Source: Coptis chinensis (lineage: Eukaryota > Streptophyta > Magnoliopsida > Ranunculales > Ranunculaceae). From it: a stretch of 64,000 nucleotides of DNA. The translations under genes and the position numbers were made by a program. Shown here piece by piece: positions 11,440 through 23,612 of the stretch. The stretch lies in NCBI GenBank assembly GCA_015680905.1, contig CM027382.1, positions 11,381,501 to 11,445,500 of the forward strand, read 5' to 3'. The notes below the pieces were generated by a model. That model made no database searches. It saw only the letters and a program-made list of their open reading frames with translations, and had not been told where the DNA came from. Numbering within the stretch: position 1 is the stretch's first letter; every line of letters begins with the position of its first letter.

Positions 11440-13560
11440 TCCCATTTTCGAAAAGATGAAAGGAATCTTCCCGTAATGGCGGCGGAGGGAACCAACCATG
11501 ATGAAACCTCTGCTCACTACTTAATAAAAGGTTCAGTTATCATATATGAGAAATCAAAACTCAAATTAAGATCGAAAAAAACCTTATTCCGGTGTGAGCC
11601 ATAGAACAGGGACTCTCGGGGGGATTGCTACCATACTTAGTAGGACGTGAGGCTTCAACAAAGCAAAGAAGTGGTCATGGTTAATGAGCCATAAGCCAAG
11701 GTGACGATAAACGGTAGTTGCAGGTGGTGACTCTGAAGTGCGAGATGCAACACCCCATGTGCACACCCATAGACACCATGTATGCAACACCCCACAGGCG
11801 AGAGAGAGAGAGTTAGGAAGAGGAGGGGGAGGGGGATTAATTGGAAGACTCTAATCAAACATTGCATGTCATAATGTAGTGTTAGGTTATCTCTCTTTTT
11901 AAAACTAACATGCTAAATGTTGACCCTCAACAAGTAAGGTTAATAAACAGACAAGTGTTAATAAGTGGACATATTGAACAAGTATCATGACCACAATTGT
12001 TTGGAGTGAAAAGATGAGATCAGTGTTAATAATGACTAACCTTCTCTATCCGATCCTGAGATAATTTCAGTTCCACATTTTTACGACTTCTTTATCTTCT
12101 TTCTCAACACGGGTTCATTAACAAGTAATGCAAAAAGCTTTAGAAGCAAATGCAACAAATAAATAAGTAAAAAAAAAAAAACATTTCAAATTAACCTTGA
12201 GAAAGAAAAACATACCTCAAATTTTAAAACACTCTTACACATAAGGTGTGCCTCGCGATATCCGAGATGTATGCAAAGTAATAAGGTCCGACATTAGAGA
12301 ATGCTTGAAAGCCAAATTACGAAAGTAAGTAACAAGACCTCGAAATGAAATGATGGAGTTTTGGGTAGCAGACTCAAGTTTCGAGTCGATGGAGTTTCAA
12401 ATTTTGACATAATGTTTGGCCTCCAACATGCAAAGAATGCTACATTACTGAAATCAATGAAAAAATAAAAATAAGAGAATCAATACACTCAAAGCAGAAA
12501 AAGGTCACTGATGCCAAACCGTGACAAATATTGAAGTGAATAATATTTTGGAAGAGTGAAGACTTGAAGGATGACAAATTTGGATTGGGGTTTCACAGTT
12601 CACACTAACAGATTAATGGATATTAATTAAGTGAAGACTTGTGTAAATCTGACTTAATTTTGATTCTTTATAGGGTACACACTATAGCCGGTATTACATC
12701 TATTGACAATAGTGATCAAGAAATCTGAATAGCAACATATATAGAATGGTGGGTCTACTTGAACTGAAAACAGAATACCAAAAACCACATGTGAGCATTT
12801 GATCAAATATTTAATACACATAAACCCATTAGCTACAAAAAGGAGTATAGATAAAAATCAGAGAACAATGTATCAAAATACCCTTCCACTTAAAACACAT
12901 ACACACCCAATTATAATTGTATATTACATTTGATTATACTCAACTCGGGAACTATTGTTTGAATGGCCCAAATAGTATAACAATTTGTAATCGTGGCTTG
13001 CTAAAAGGAGTAAACTTTGTGCACAAATCAACAAGAAATAGGAAATTACCTTCTCATATGTTTTTCTCGCAAGATTTCTCGGTCTTTCTTTTGAATAGTC
13101 GTCTTCAATTCGAAGTTTGAGTGTTTTGAAAGAAGAAGTTACAAAAATGAGAAAACAAAGAGGAGAGGATCGATAAGAAGATATGTGAAGATGGATGGGA
13201 GATCCAGAACGTAACAAATGAAGGAGATGAAATTAAACCGTAAGACGATCGGGACATCGGGTTGATTATTCTTCAACATCTAGCCCCTCGATGAAGAGCA
13301 TGAGTTCAATTACCACCGAAATTTGAAGCCCCACCCGATATTCAAAGCTCAAATCACAATCGACTTTGATAGATAATCGATAATTCAAACCCGTAATAGC
13401 GGGAAAGAGGGAGAGCTTTTTTAACGGCGGAAGTGAAGATAGAGAAGAGAAAGCTTTGTCTTTTGAGTTTTGAATGAAGAAGATGAGAACTGTGAGAGAG
13501 TGGTCCGTTTAGACTTTAGATAAAGAAACTGATTTTCACGGCCTACTCTATTTTTTTTTG
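11440..13560 (-). other. CACTA interior with possible 5' part of the captured gene
   Basis: The minus strand holds a short open block near 11581-11660 (SRPTKYGSNPPESPCSMAH) of the same S/P/N-rich type as the linker exons. Around 13240-13520 the minus strand is TC-rich and resembles a plant 5' leader. Together these suggest that the captured zinc-finger gene once began near 13.5 kb and ran down to about 6.9 kb, with the gag-like fossil lying in one of its introns. This is inference. Exon borders are not resolved. Confidence 0.35.
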
Positions 13561-13613
13561 GCAAAATAACTTCACTACCCTTGTAACAATGATGAGAAAA
13601 TGAGAAATACCAC

Positions 13614-13814
13614 CACTAGTAATTTCTGGTCTATACAAACAAAGGACAAATTGTGGCCTGGGTCACTATGCACGTTCTTTAGAAAAATAACATTTGTGAC
13701 TATTTTGAAAACGCACATCATCAAAAACATTTTAAAACAGTCACAAAAACCCTTTTCTGCTATTTGTGACGGTTTCAAACATAACAGTCACAAAAGCCCT
13801 TTTTTGTACTAGTG
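13614..13814. mobile_element. 201-bp CACTA-like mini-element nested in the larger CACTA
   Basis: The left end is CACTAGTAATTTC and the right end, read on the other strand, is CACTAGTACAAAAA. They share the first eight bases. Inside are repeated CAGTCACAAAA / TTGTGACGGTT motifs in both orientations, like CACTA subterminal repeats but of a different family from the host element. Flanking triplets are CAC and AAC, so a target duplication is not exact. It could be a deleted non-autonomous CACTA copy. Confidence 0.55.
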
Positions 13815-13857
13815 AACGGTTGCAAAATGATCCGACGCCAGAAGTTTCTGTTTGTGC

Positions 13858-13859
<2 letters not shown>

Positions 13860-13888
<29 letters not shown>
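13860..13888. repeat. (CT)n microsatellite
   Basis: An uninterrupted CT/TC run of about 29 bp between the mini-CACTA and the right subterminal repeats. Confidence 0.95.
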
Positions 13889-13893
<5 letters not shown>

Positions 13894-14104
13894 GAACACA
13901 ATTTGAGCGAGAGAGACCAGACCACAGACGATATGTAGTGACGGTGGGTTTTCTCACCGCTATGGGGAATCCTAAGAGTCGTAGAACTCAGAGAAGTTGT
14001 GGGGAGAGACCGAGAAATAGCGGAATCCAATTTGAATGAGTTTCGCATCGTATTTTTTTTTTCGCTGATTTGACTATTTGGCATAAAGTCATAAATCACG
14101 GTAG

Positions 14105-14359
14105 AAAGTGAAAAATTTATATACCACTGTTTATGTTTAAAGTAGTGGGGATGTGGAGTACTCTCATGCTGAAAAAAAAACTAACCATGGTATATGGCCC
14201 AACTTATCCCACGGTTTTCATGTAACTGTGGCATATACTGGTAAACCAATGACCAAAGAAATTTCCGCCGTGGTATATAAGTATTTCCCACGGTTTTTGG
14301 AAGAACCGTGGTATAAACGTTCTTATTGACTGTGGTATATGTGTCATTCTGTAGTAGTG
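14105..14359. repeat. CACTA right subterminal repeat region
   Basis: Repeated CCACGGTTTT, CCGTGGTATA and related motifs in both orientations mirror the left end (5451-5745). The stretch ends in TGTCATTCTGTAGTAGTG at 14359. Confidence 0.85.
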
Positions 14360-14397
14360 TAAGGTATGATTTAATTTCGAGGAAGAAATTTTCTTTT

Positions 14398-14410
14398 AAG
14401 GAGGGTAGGA
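14398..14410 (+). other. Polypurine tract of the chromovirus
   Basis: AAGGAGGGTAGGA lies immediately before the 3' LTR. It is preceded by the TTTCGAGGAAGAAATTTTC stretch that commonly lies before the LTR in plant chromoviruses. Confidence 0.8.
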
Positions 14411-16213
14411 TGTAAAGACTCAAATTCTCGCTAAGGGTATTTTCATAAATTTCATATTTAACCTAGGGTCATTTATGTAATTGGTCGGTCGGGTTTATAT
14501 TTCAAACGTACGTAACTTAATGAAACTTAACTTCGACTCATAAGCCACGTTAGGTAAGTAACTCACATACGAAAATTTGACAAAAATGTCGGTTAAGCGA
14601 CTTTCTCGCTCGGCGCACGAAGTTAACAAATTTTACACGCATGAGTGGGTTATTGTTATAGCCTGCGGTGGGATAGAATGTAGGAAATTAATTAAGTTGG
14701 TTGGGCCGGAAAAATAATTAAGACGCTAAGTCGAATTAGTGGGTGGTTAGAAGTTAATTAGGACCTTAAGCCTAATTTGGTCATATTGGGCTTGGGCCTT
14801 AACAACTTAAACAAGAAAAAGAAAAAAAACGTATCGCACCAAAATAGAACGAAATCGCGAAAACAGAAAAAAATCGCCCAAATCAAATCGCACCAATTTC
14901 TTTTCTTCTCCAATTTTGCCCAACCACTAAAACCTAGGAGAGAGAAACCCAATTCACCCAAATTCAATCAATCCAAACCAACAATTCTTCACACCCAATC
15001 TTAGTAACATTAAAACCAAGCGTGAAGATTCAAATTGATTGGAATTTCATCGTACCGCCGCTGTCGGGTGAGTTTAATTTCGTTTCAAACAAATTTTTAA
15101 ACTTATTTCGATAGCTTGTGATGTATTACTGAAAATAATGGTAGGGGGGAAGTTTAATTTCGGCAGTAGCAGTTGGAAAAGTAGAGTTGAGCAATATTGG
15201 TGAAGAAGCAAGCTAAAGGAGCGGTTCTTACTGACTCTGTAAGAATTATATATATTCACTCCATTTTGAGCATTTCATGTTGATTATTGAGTGGAGGAGA
15301 AGAAGCACCCACCGAGTTTATTGTTAGAATTAATGTGAAGTGAAGAGTGGAATTTGTTTGTAGTTAGAGTTGGGGAAAAATCGTAATCATAGTGGAATTG
15401 ATAGATATGAGTAGTGTGGGCATAAAGGCCTGTAGAGACTGTCGAGGAACAAGTTAAGCAATGGCCTCAGAGCTCTCATTAGCTACGAAACCAAATTAAA
15501 TGTCGAGATTTTTCTGGCGCGTAGAGATAAGAATTTCTCGTTAGTGGATAAATTCTAATAACCGGCGGTGTATATGATGATGTTATAGGAGGAATTTACG
15601 AGTGGATTCGGCTAAGCGGGCTTGATTCGGTTAAGTGGGCTTGAGGAGAACGGAGCTTGCTAAGGTAGGAACCTACATACCAATATATAACATGCTTATT
15701 TTCATGCATGATTTGATTTGTTTAAATTGTTAAGAGATAGTTTGCGTATCAACCATGCATGTATATATGGTATTCATGTTTTGCATTTGTATTTTTCCGC
15801 GATATAAACTAAATATACGGATAGCTTTTGTGTGAAAAATGAGTTTGCGAAATCGGGGTAGTGGGGATTTATTTTCTTTGTTAAAAGAGTAAAACTGGTT
15901 TTGGGAAGGGTTCTCGTCTCTTGTCTCAGTAAGGAGACAGAGAGATGGATTTTGTAATGCGGGTAAAGATTATCCGGTTGTTTGTAACTAGGTGTGAGGT
16001 TCTGGATTGTTCCCGAGATGGTTGTTGTTATTTACGATGATTCACCGTTTGGGAATCATCGGTTGTTATTTACTATGACTCGCCCATTTGGGAGTCATAG
16101 GTTGCTTTTACTTGATTGTGGGAAATCCAGGAACTCACACCTACAGAATCAACAGTTTAAAAAAGGAAAACTAAATATGTAATTATAGTATTTTGAAATA
16201 ACCGGTAATACGA

Positions 16214-16289
<76 letters not shown>

Positions 16290-17530
16290 TTATCACGAGG
16301 GGATTTGGAAAAGAATTGGTGAATTCCTATAAAGAAGGAACTGTTGTCGCATTTCCGGAGGTGGCATTTCGCTCTAGGATTCCAACTGTGGTGTACACCT
16401 TTCGAGGTGGTGGGCCACCTTTAAAGGGATGCATCACAGGATGTAGTCCGGGAATTCCTTTTCTACTTTTCTAGATAACCATGTTTGTACGTGTCACGCT
16501 GTATGGTGATTAGCTTGTGTGAGGTTACATGCTACCTCGATGAGGTTTAGACGCGAGGAGTGAGAGTTTAGTCCACTCGGATGTGTCGTCGATCCCGAAA
16601 GTCTGCGATGCGTCAAACGGTTGACCACCGTAAGTTAGGTGACAGCCCATATGGGGGTCGTGGTCACAGGGCCCACCTGGGCCCTAAAAGTTTTGGGGAT
16701 TTTGTGTGTACGAACACAACAACGGCATTTCAGGTCCCTGCCGGTAAAATCAGGAAAACAACGGTACATGGTTCACAATCGGAAAGTATCTTGAACCGAG
16801 ATCCGCTTTGTGGGATCAATGAAAGTACCGGTCGTTACCCTCACCATTCTAATAGGATGCAGCGGCCACAATAGTTGTATGATGATTGTGAAAAACTCTA
16901 TTTTGTATATCAATGAAGCATGTCGAGATGATTTTTGCTAGTTAGTGATGTATATATATTTAGTCACGATATTTGAATACCTTTATGGAAACCCTGCATG
17001 TTTTAAATGTTTTCTATAAGTAAACTATTTATTGGTTATGTGTGTTTCTACTGGGCATAGTTGTTTTGCTCATCCTACATTAACATTTCAGCCGAGCCCG
17101 TTGTAGAGGAGACTTTTCCTACCACCGAGGATGATGGTTATGGGGATTTGGGTGGTTTCCCTTATGCTTGACGAGGACAGAGTCAAGTTCATATTTTGGG
17201 TTGTATAGAGATAGTCTAGTCATTTTGGTTGTATATATAGAGAGCTCCGCACCTTTTGATGTAATAAACGATGTATTGGAGTAATAGTTACCTTAAACCT
17301 TTTGTGGATATGTGTATATACATCTCGGTTGTTAGAAAGTAGATTTTGGATATATATGTGGTTGTTGGATGGGTATTTTGCGATGTCCAGGTTTTATGAC
17401 AGGTTTTTGTATAAGAAACGTCAATTAAACAAAGGAAACTCTGCCGAAATTCCGTTAGAATTGGGATGGTGTCGGCCTTTGAGATTCACTCCTCATCCTC
17501 GGGATGTGTGATGGGTCTCGGGGCGTGACA
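14411..17530 (+). repeat. 3' LTR of the chromovirus (3120 bp)
   Basis: Begins TGTAAAGACTC after the polypurine tract and ends GGGGCGTGACA, so it has TG...CA borders. Its last 294 bp match window positions 1-293. It includes a (TA)n run at 16215-16287. No gene is present. Short frames in it are chance. Confidence 0.9.
16215..16287. repeat. (TA)n microsatellite in the 3' LTR
   Basis: About 73 bp of uninterrupted TA repeats. Confidence 0.97.
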
Positions 17531-19820
17531 GTCTTGGGATTACACGAGAAGGAGATGGCCATGTGCCATGGCGCGACATCACCATTCCCTTAGCAAGCAT
17601 GACCATGAACATGGGGACTGCGATGTTGTTTATACTCCTGAACATCATGGGAGATTGACACTTTTCTACGGCCAATGAGGCTGCCTACGTGGTATTCAAT
17701 ACACTGGCTCAAGGTCATACATTATTTGATATCTTAGGTTGTGTTATCTCCAATCTGAAACGAGCTCGCACTCTTCAAGACCAGTATATACTTTTATCTG
17801 TAACCGCTTGCCGAATCATGAAGACACATTTCCCACATTTTTCATCTACTTTTCATGACTGGGTCAAGGTAGATTCTATATGCCCAGCAAACAAAATCAT
17901 TCGTTCATTAAGGTTTAGGCAATGGAAACGTCCCACTCGGTACCTGAGGCATGTTCGTTGTTACCCGAAGGATGAAAAAATGATGACACATTTGAACAAA
18001 TCCAGAGACAAAGAATGGGCAAAAATTTGGCGGACTATTATCTTTTGGCGTGATGCTATGGAAATGCATTTCATTATAGAGGACGCCAGACCAACACATC
18101 CTGCTGGATGGTAAATTTGAGCATGCCATTGTACATATATCTCACTGTAAATAGTTATATTTCGTGTGCTACTATTTTTCTTTGTTTATTTATGTATAAT
18201 ATATTAGGTTATCCAAACTTTGTGTTCCAACAACCCATCCCTAATTTTGCTCACGGTTCTCAGGTAATTTCTTTCTTTATCTATTGATACTTTAAGGACT
18301 AAGCATCATTCAGTTTGGGGGTGCTTTAAACCTGTAGCAAAAATTAGGCAACTTGTAGGTTGTATATAGTTTGTATTTTCTTGTTAATAAATGTACTTAG
18401 TGACAAAGTCTTGTTCCCTTTTCAATGATGAAAATTGTCTAGAAGTCTCACATTAGCATTCGAATTAGGATTCATTTTTAAGAAACTTAAGATAATACGT
18501 ACACAATAGTTTTTACATCTTTTCATGAGTATTCATGCACTGAGTATCATTGATTGTACATAGCAGTAAGTTTCTGGAACCCACGGTTAGTTATTTAAAC
18601 TATCAATCCTGTGAGAATCTAACCAAAAAGCCTCGATATGTGTGATATGTGAGTAATGACATAGAGGAGTAGTTTTTCCGAATAGAGAAAATCACGCGTC
18701 TACTTAATTTATCACCATTCGAACCCTAGGAGAGAATTTAGGCCTTCTTTAGATCGACATAGCTAAAAATTCTTACCTATTACAAATTTTACCGCTAGTC
18801 ACTCCACTGAACCTTTCATTAAACCTTTCACTTTCACCAAAAATTCCTTACCCTTCTATTAACCCTAAATAGAAGAACCTACCTAAGTGATGAGTATGAG
18901 AAATAGGATAAAATGTAGAAAGGTCAAAGAAAAGTCTTGACCCAAATAAAAGTTAGTTACTTGCTTCAGGAAAGGAAAATAGAATTATGTTTCTTAAGCT
19001 TCTTGTTTCAAAAATAAAATAAAATAAAAAATAAGTACAAAGGCTTAAGAGCAAAGTAAGAAACTCAGGTGGAAGCAGGAAAAGAAGACAAGGATTTCTC
19101 TAGTGTAAATATCTTGAAGACCCTATTCTCTCATACTCGTCATTTTTTATTATCCATTTCCATTTTCTTCTACACCATCACCTAAGCCCCACAATACCTA
19201 ATAAAGACCTTTAGCTCAATTAGGAGTAGGATGGTGTGATATTAAGTAGTAGTTGTGATCGATCGACCTCGGCTCCTCTGTTGTCATTGAGATGTGAGGA
19301 AAAGTGTGCCACTGCACACTGGAGTTAGCAAAACCTGAGTGAAAAAAATTATGATCGAATTTGTGTTTTGACACATACCTGTGAGAACCCATTTAGGGAA
19401 GCTCTCCAAAGGATCCAGAAATGGCCCTGCTTGTACATTTCAATGTAAAGTTCACTGTATACATGTTCATATGTAGATGTTTTAATTATTGTATGCATAT
19501 TAACTTGAGTTTCAAAGGAACTAATCCTCTTTCCCCGCTAAAGAGATGTATAGATATCTAAGATTAATTTAGGAAACAAGCTTGTGTTACTAAGTCATTG
19601 TAGTATAAATGAAGTTTGTGAGTATCTTCTTTGGAAAACTCTCATGAGGCTATAACTCGTCCACTAGGGAATTCCTAGTGGTTTAAGGCCTTGTTGCATA
19701 TGGTCAATGTAACCGTCCTTTGCAAAATGAGAATTAGTTAGGACTACACACTTTTGGCCACTTATCTGTTTTAATGTCTCTTCTTTGCTTGAGGACAAGC
19801 AAAGTGTTGTTTGGGGGTAG
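17531..19820 (+). mobile_element. 3' internal part of an Athila/Tat-style Ty3/gypsy element (remnant)
   Basis: This is the flank into which the chromovirus inserted. It runs without break into the LTR at 19821. Just before that LTR are GCTTGAGGACAAGCAAAG and TTTGGGGGTAG, a combination typical of the sequence upstream of the 3' LTR in Athila/Tat elements. The coding core is not in the window. The stretch 18120-19780 is AT-rich untranslated sequence with no gene seen. Confidence 0.65.
17689..18114 (+). CDS. Unidentified 141-residue ORF in the retroelement 3' region
   Basis: An open frame of 141 codons, rich in H, R, K and W (for example IIFWRDAMEMHFIIEDARP), with no motif I recognise. It lies downstream of where integrase would be in an Athila/Tat element, where some families carry an extra late ORF. 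It could be such an ORF or a chance survivor. Composition looks protein-like rather than random, but function cannot be given. Confidence 0.4.
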   Translation: MVFNTLAQGHTLFDILGCVISNLKRARTLQDQYILLSVTACRIMKTHFPHFSSTFHDWVKVDSICPANKIIRSLRFRQWKRPTRYLRHVRCYPKDEKMMTHLNKSRDKEWAKIWRTIIFWRDAMEMHFIIEDARPTHPAGW

Positions 19821-21200
19821 TGTGATAAGCACCCAAAACTGGGATATTATACCCCATAGGGACATAGCAATTTAGTTAATTATGTATTTAATAATCAGGA
19901 AATAATCGCATTTTCATGCTTTTGCAGGTTAGAGCAACTAACGTAAAAATGATGATAAAGCCAGCATTTAAGCACGAAATAGGGAGTACACAGAAGCGTC
20001 AAACTTCCGAAGCTCATATCTCTTGAACCAGGACTCCGAATGCGACGAGTGAGATGCCCCGACGATCAGTGCAACTAACTCTACGCATAGGCGGGAAGTT
20101 GTAAAAATGCCAAAAGACCGGACCGCCATTAGACACTAGACATGGACCTACTAGGCGGGCCCACAAGATTTGATGAGTCATCATGCAAGTCAAGACAAAG
20201 GTGTAAATAATTGGTGCAAATTTGACACCTTGTATGAAGTTAATGAGTTGGTTGAATTTAGGTGATGATTATTTAAGAAAATGAAAGGTGTCAAATGGGG
20301 GTGAGTTGTGGATAAGAGAAAAATAAATGAGAGGAGAGTGTTTCACGGGGGAGGAAGAAAAAGGCTATCTTATGTAAAGGGGGTGCTGATTTTGGGAGTT
20401 GGCTAGCTTTTACTTCCTTGACTTTTACTTTCCATTTACTTCCATGTCTTTACTTTTGGTTTTTAGTTTTTAGTTTGAAGGAAAAAAGCTTGTAACTTGT
20501 TAATGGAGGACTCCACCTCCTAGTTCTTGAATAAAATTTATTTGATCCTTAGGTAAAATAGTTGGTACATTTTGTATCCCTTTCTTCTTTCTCTCTCTCT
20601 TTTTTAGATATCTTCTTATAACTTTCATTTTAATTCCAATGATCATGAGCTAAAACCCTCCGAAGTGGAGGGTTAATGAAACTCATGTGAGGATTCATAT
20701 AAAATTCTTAGGAGTAGGATTCATTACCTGGACTTAAGGATACATGGAACACACTACCCCAAAATGGTAGGATTGTGTTTTATGTGTCCAGGAGTTGAAA
20801 GGGAGTTTCAGAGATGAAATTCCAGTTCAACTTCTTATGCTAAGGAAATGGACTTAGAGATGAGTTCATTTCCCTAGGGATCGACGCTCAAGCTGGTTCG
20901 GGTTTGATAATGAACCCAAAACAGCTTAGAGATGGTAGTAATATGATCCCAAGATAGGATAATATGACCTTACATGAGCAGCATGATCCTCCATTTCTTC
21001 TTCTCTTTGAATATCTTAGGAAAAATCTTAGTTTTACATAATTTTGTATTTCGCATGTTTAGCGTCATTTAAGATTTAACAAAGCAACTTAGCTAGCAAA
21101 CACTACGAAACTTACTCACTATGTTTCATAACTTAGAGCATTAGAAATTTGTATGCTGTCCTTGAACTTAGATTGGTTCGAAACCCTTATTTAAACTATA
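19821..21200 (+). repeat. LTR of the Athila/Tat-style element (right end approximate)
   Basis: Starts TGTGATAAGCACCC directly after a purine-rich tract. It contains stretches common in Athila/Tat LTRs (ACCAGGACTCCGAATGCGAC, GGAGGACTCCACCTCC) and an AATAAA-type signal at about 20531. The right border is not fixed. It lies before the minus-strand gag remnant that begins near 21290. Confidence 0.65.
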
Positions 21201-21288
21201 TGCACGAATTGTGTGAGTAAAGATTTGAAATCTACACCGAAATGAGTTATTCGAGATATTTGTATGTAAAGACCGCAAATCTACCACT

Positions 21289-23170
21289 TCAATGGAGAGG
21301 CGGAGTAAGTGTAAAGCGGACAAAGACTTTAACGGGACTCGCCGGCCAGAAACTGTAGTTGTAAATGAGAGTGTGGAGGTTGGTGTGAAGGAAGTGACAC
21401 CAAATTTTTTTGTCACATTTAGACTTAGTATTTTTAGGCAAGGGTAGCAGAGGAAAAAGTAAGTTGTGTCCCTTGATCTTCTCATATATCGCATCATACT
21501 TGGCATTTAATGCAGTGCGCTTCATTTCCTCATGAACTGTGTTAACCTTGTTGTATTCTGACTTCGGTTGTGGCCCTTCCGATATGTTCTGCTTCTGTTT
21601 GCCTTTACCTTCGTTTGAGTCTTTACTCCAAAAGTCTTTGTCTCTTGAGGCTTTTGATCTAACATCTTCCTCCACGTTAATGAACTGTTTCGTTCGTGCA
21701 AACAAATCAGACTTTGATTGTGGGGGGTCCCATATAAGGGAGTTGTAAATTCCGTTTTTATCGAAATAGACTCCTTCTTTGAATGCATGAATGATCATTA
21801 CGTCAGGGACATCGGTGACCTCTGCTTGCACTTGGTGGAAACGAATTACGAACTTTGCCAATGCTTCATCCTTTTGATGCTTGGTGTTGAGCAAGATGTT
21901 GACATCCTTAGGACGTGTCCAATTATGCTTAAACCGATCTGTAAACTAGTTTGCTAATTCCTGAAATGACGTGAAAGATTGAGCTGGCAAGCTGGAAAGC
22001 CAACGTAAAGCTTCTCCTTTTAACATAGATGGAAAATTTTTGCACAGGAGGGGAGCGCCAAATAATTAGCCTGCTTTTAAACTCCATAACATGATCGTTC
22101 GGGTCACCTCCTACTTCATTAAATGTTGGAAGGTCTGGTTGTTTGAATCTTTCCTGATGCTCTGCATTTTGTATCTTTAGGGAAAATCTCTCGACGACAT
22201 CTTCATTCACTACAAGGTCTTTCCATCGTGCGTCAGCGACACCCACATTGGTTATTGTTTTCTTGACAATGTCTTTGATTTGTTATTCCGTGAATGGTGC
22301 GCCTGTGACTTCTAGATTTCCGATTTGAGGAGTAATTTCACCACGTTGCATCTCACGGTGTTGTCGCCCCCAACTATTGTTTGCTTCTATATTTGGCTGG
22401 TTCCTTGGGCTTCGAGACCTATGCCAATAAAAAGGGCTAGGCTGTCGGACTGGGGAGCCGCTTCTTTGGTGTCGCCGTACTCTGGGCTGACCTTTGTTAA
22501 CATGTCTGTATCGATTTGCTGCATTCAAGCCATGTCTAAGGTCATGTTGCAATTCGTCTATGAGGTCATGATCTTGGCGTCTAGCATTGCGCCTTATGGT
22601 GGATGTTGTCCACCTTTCTGATGCGCTATGATCAACATTCAATGATCTTGTCATGTTATGACCACTGCTATGCCTAATGTTGTTGGTATTTTGAGATCTG
22701 GATCGCCTTCTTGAATGGGATGAATGTCTGCTTGACCTTGAGTGATTCTGATAATGCTCAGGGACATGCTCCAATGAATGGGATGTACCATAATTAAATT
22801 GTAGTCGATTGAATACACTCCGGTTTTCACCAGATCTGGGGGCTATTGCCGGTGTGGAAGATGCAGCATCGGCGTCATCCCTTTGTACGTGCTTCCCTTT
22901 GTCTAGTTGCTTCTGCAAGTAGTTGCTATGCTCCTTCTCTCTTTTGAACCTCTGACGCAGTACTTCTAATGGCACGTCTTCATCTCCTGTCTCCATATTT
23001 TTCGGATCTACTTCGTTTGCATTTGTAACATCTAGATCTTGAAGGTGAGTTACTGGAGCCTGAGATAGCAGACGTCTAGATCTGGGTTGTCGTGGCACTT
23101 GGAGTTGAAAAGGCTGATCTTGCAGATCTATTGCAGCGGGTTGATCTATCACTTCCTGATTGATTAGCAC
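21289..23170 (-). pseudogene. Tat-type gag (fossil)
   Basis: The first open part (23170-22283) is 295 codons. It has a Q/P-rich start, a charged region with EVLRQRFKREKEHSNYLQKQ, and a long R/S/H-rich stretch (RSSRHSSHSRRRSRSQN) like Tat gag N-termini. Downstream parts carry the gag core: FKQPDLPTFNEVGGDPNDHV near 22140, then ALAKFVIRFHQVQAEVTDVP and IIHAFKEGVYF near 21860-21760. The structural protein would form the particle. The region is broken. Confidence 0.75.
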
Positions 23171-23472
23171 TTCCGGATTTTCTTATTGTTGTTGTTGTTG
23201 TGTTCTTGCACTCTTGTTCGCCTGGGACCTTGTAGTTTTTGCCATTAATAGTGCTTGGAAGAAGTAACGTGGAAGAGGGTTCGTCAATAAGGACCACGGA
23301 CGACACCAATTATGTTTGGGTGAGAACTCACACAAACACACCAATGATCTTGTTGGAGAGGTTGATAGAGAGTGAAAGAGACTGTACCACCAATGGCTGC
23401 CTACGTATCCAAATTGTTCTCTGGAATCAAGTCTCAAAAATGCACGTAGTTCTTTGTTGAAATGATTGTTGG

Positions 23473-23482
23473 GTATTTATAG
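23473..23482 (-). promoter_or_regulatory. TATA box in the Tat LTR
   Basis: CTATAAATAC on the minus strand, about 160 bp before the LTR end, placed as expected for the U3 promoter of the element. Confidence 0.5.
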
Positions 23483-23612
23483 GCAAATGAATATGTTGCT
23501 TAAAATACCCTTTCCTTATTTGATTAGATATTTCCCTCTTTGTATGAAATCTTTCCAAAAGCTTGATATGGAAAAAATTCCTTGACATATCTCCGGACTT
23601 GCTATATATAAC

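Larger units (their letters stand above)
5451..14359. mobile_element. CACTA (EnSpm) DNA transposon inserted in the chromovirus
   Basis: The left end reads CACTACTACAGAATGACAC and the right end reads TGTCATTCTGTAGTAGTG, which are exact inverted termini. Both sides are flanked by TAA (5448-5450 and 14360-14362), the 3-bp target duplication expected of CACTA elements. Both ends carry subterminal repeats of an ACCGTGGTATA-type motif. The 8.9-kb interior shows no recognisable TNPA/TNPD transposase, so the element is probably non-autonomous. It contains decayed exons of a host zinc-finger gene (minus strand), a gag-like fossil (8930-11430) and a smaller CACTA-like insert (13614-13814). It must be younger than the chromovirus it interrupts. 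Confidence 0.93.
1..17530 (+). mobile_element. Ty3/gypsy chromovirus (Tekay-like), broken, split by a CACTA insertion
   Basis: An LTR retrotransposon fossil on the plus strand. Visible parts in order: the end of the 5' LTR (1-293), a tRNA-iMet type primer site (299-310), gag, protease, reverse transcriptase, RNase H, integrase with a C-terminal chromodomain-like tail, a CACTA transposon (5451-14359), a polypurine tract (14398-14410) and the 3' LTR (14411-17530). The long LTR (3120 bp), the integrase tail and the sequence just before the LTR fit the Tekay branch of plant chromoviruses. The coding part is interrupted many times, roughly ten or more. The 293 bp that can be compared between the two LTRs differ by about ten substitutions and one indel (about 3.4 percent), so the insertion is fairly young. 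The left target duplication lies outside the window. Confidence 0.93.
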
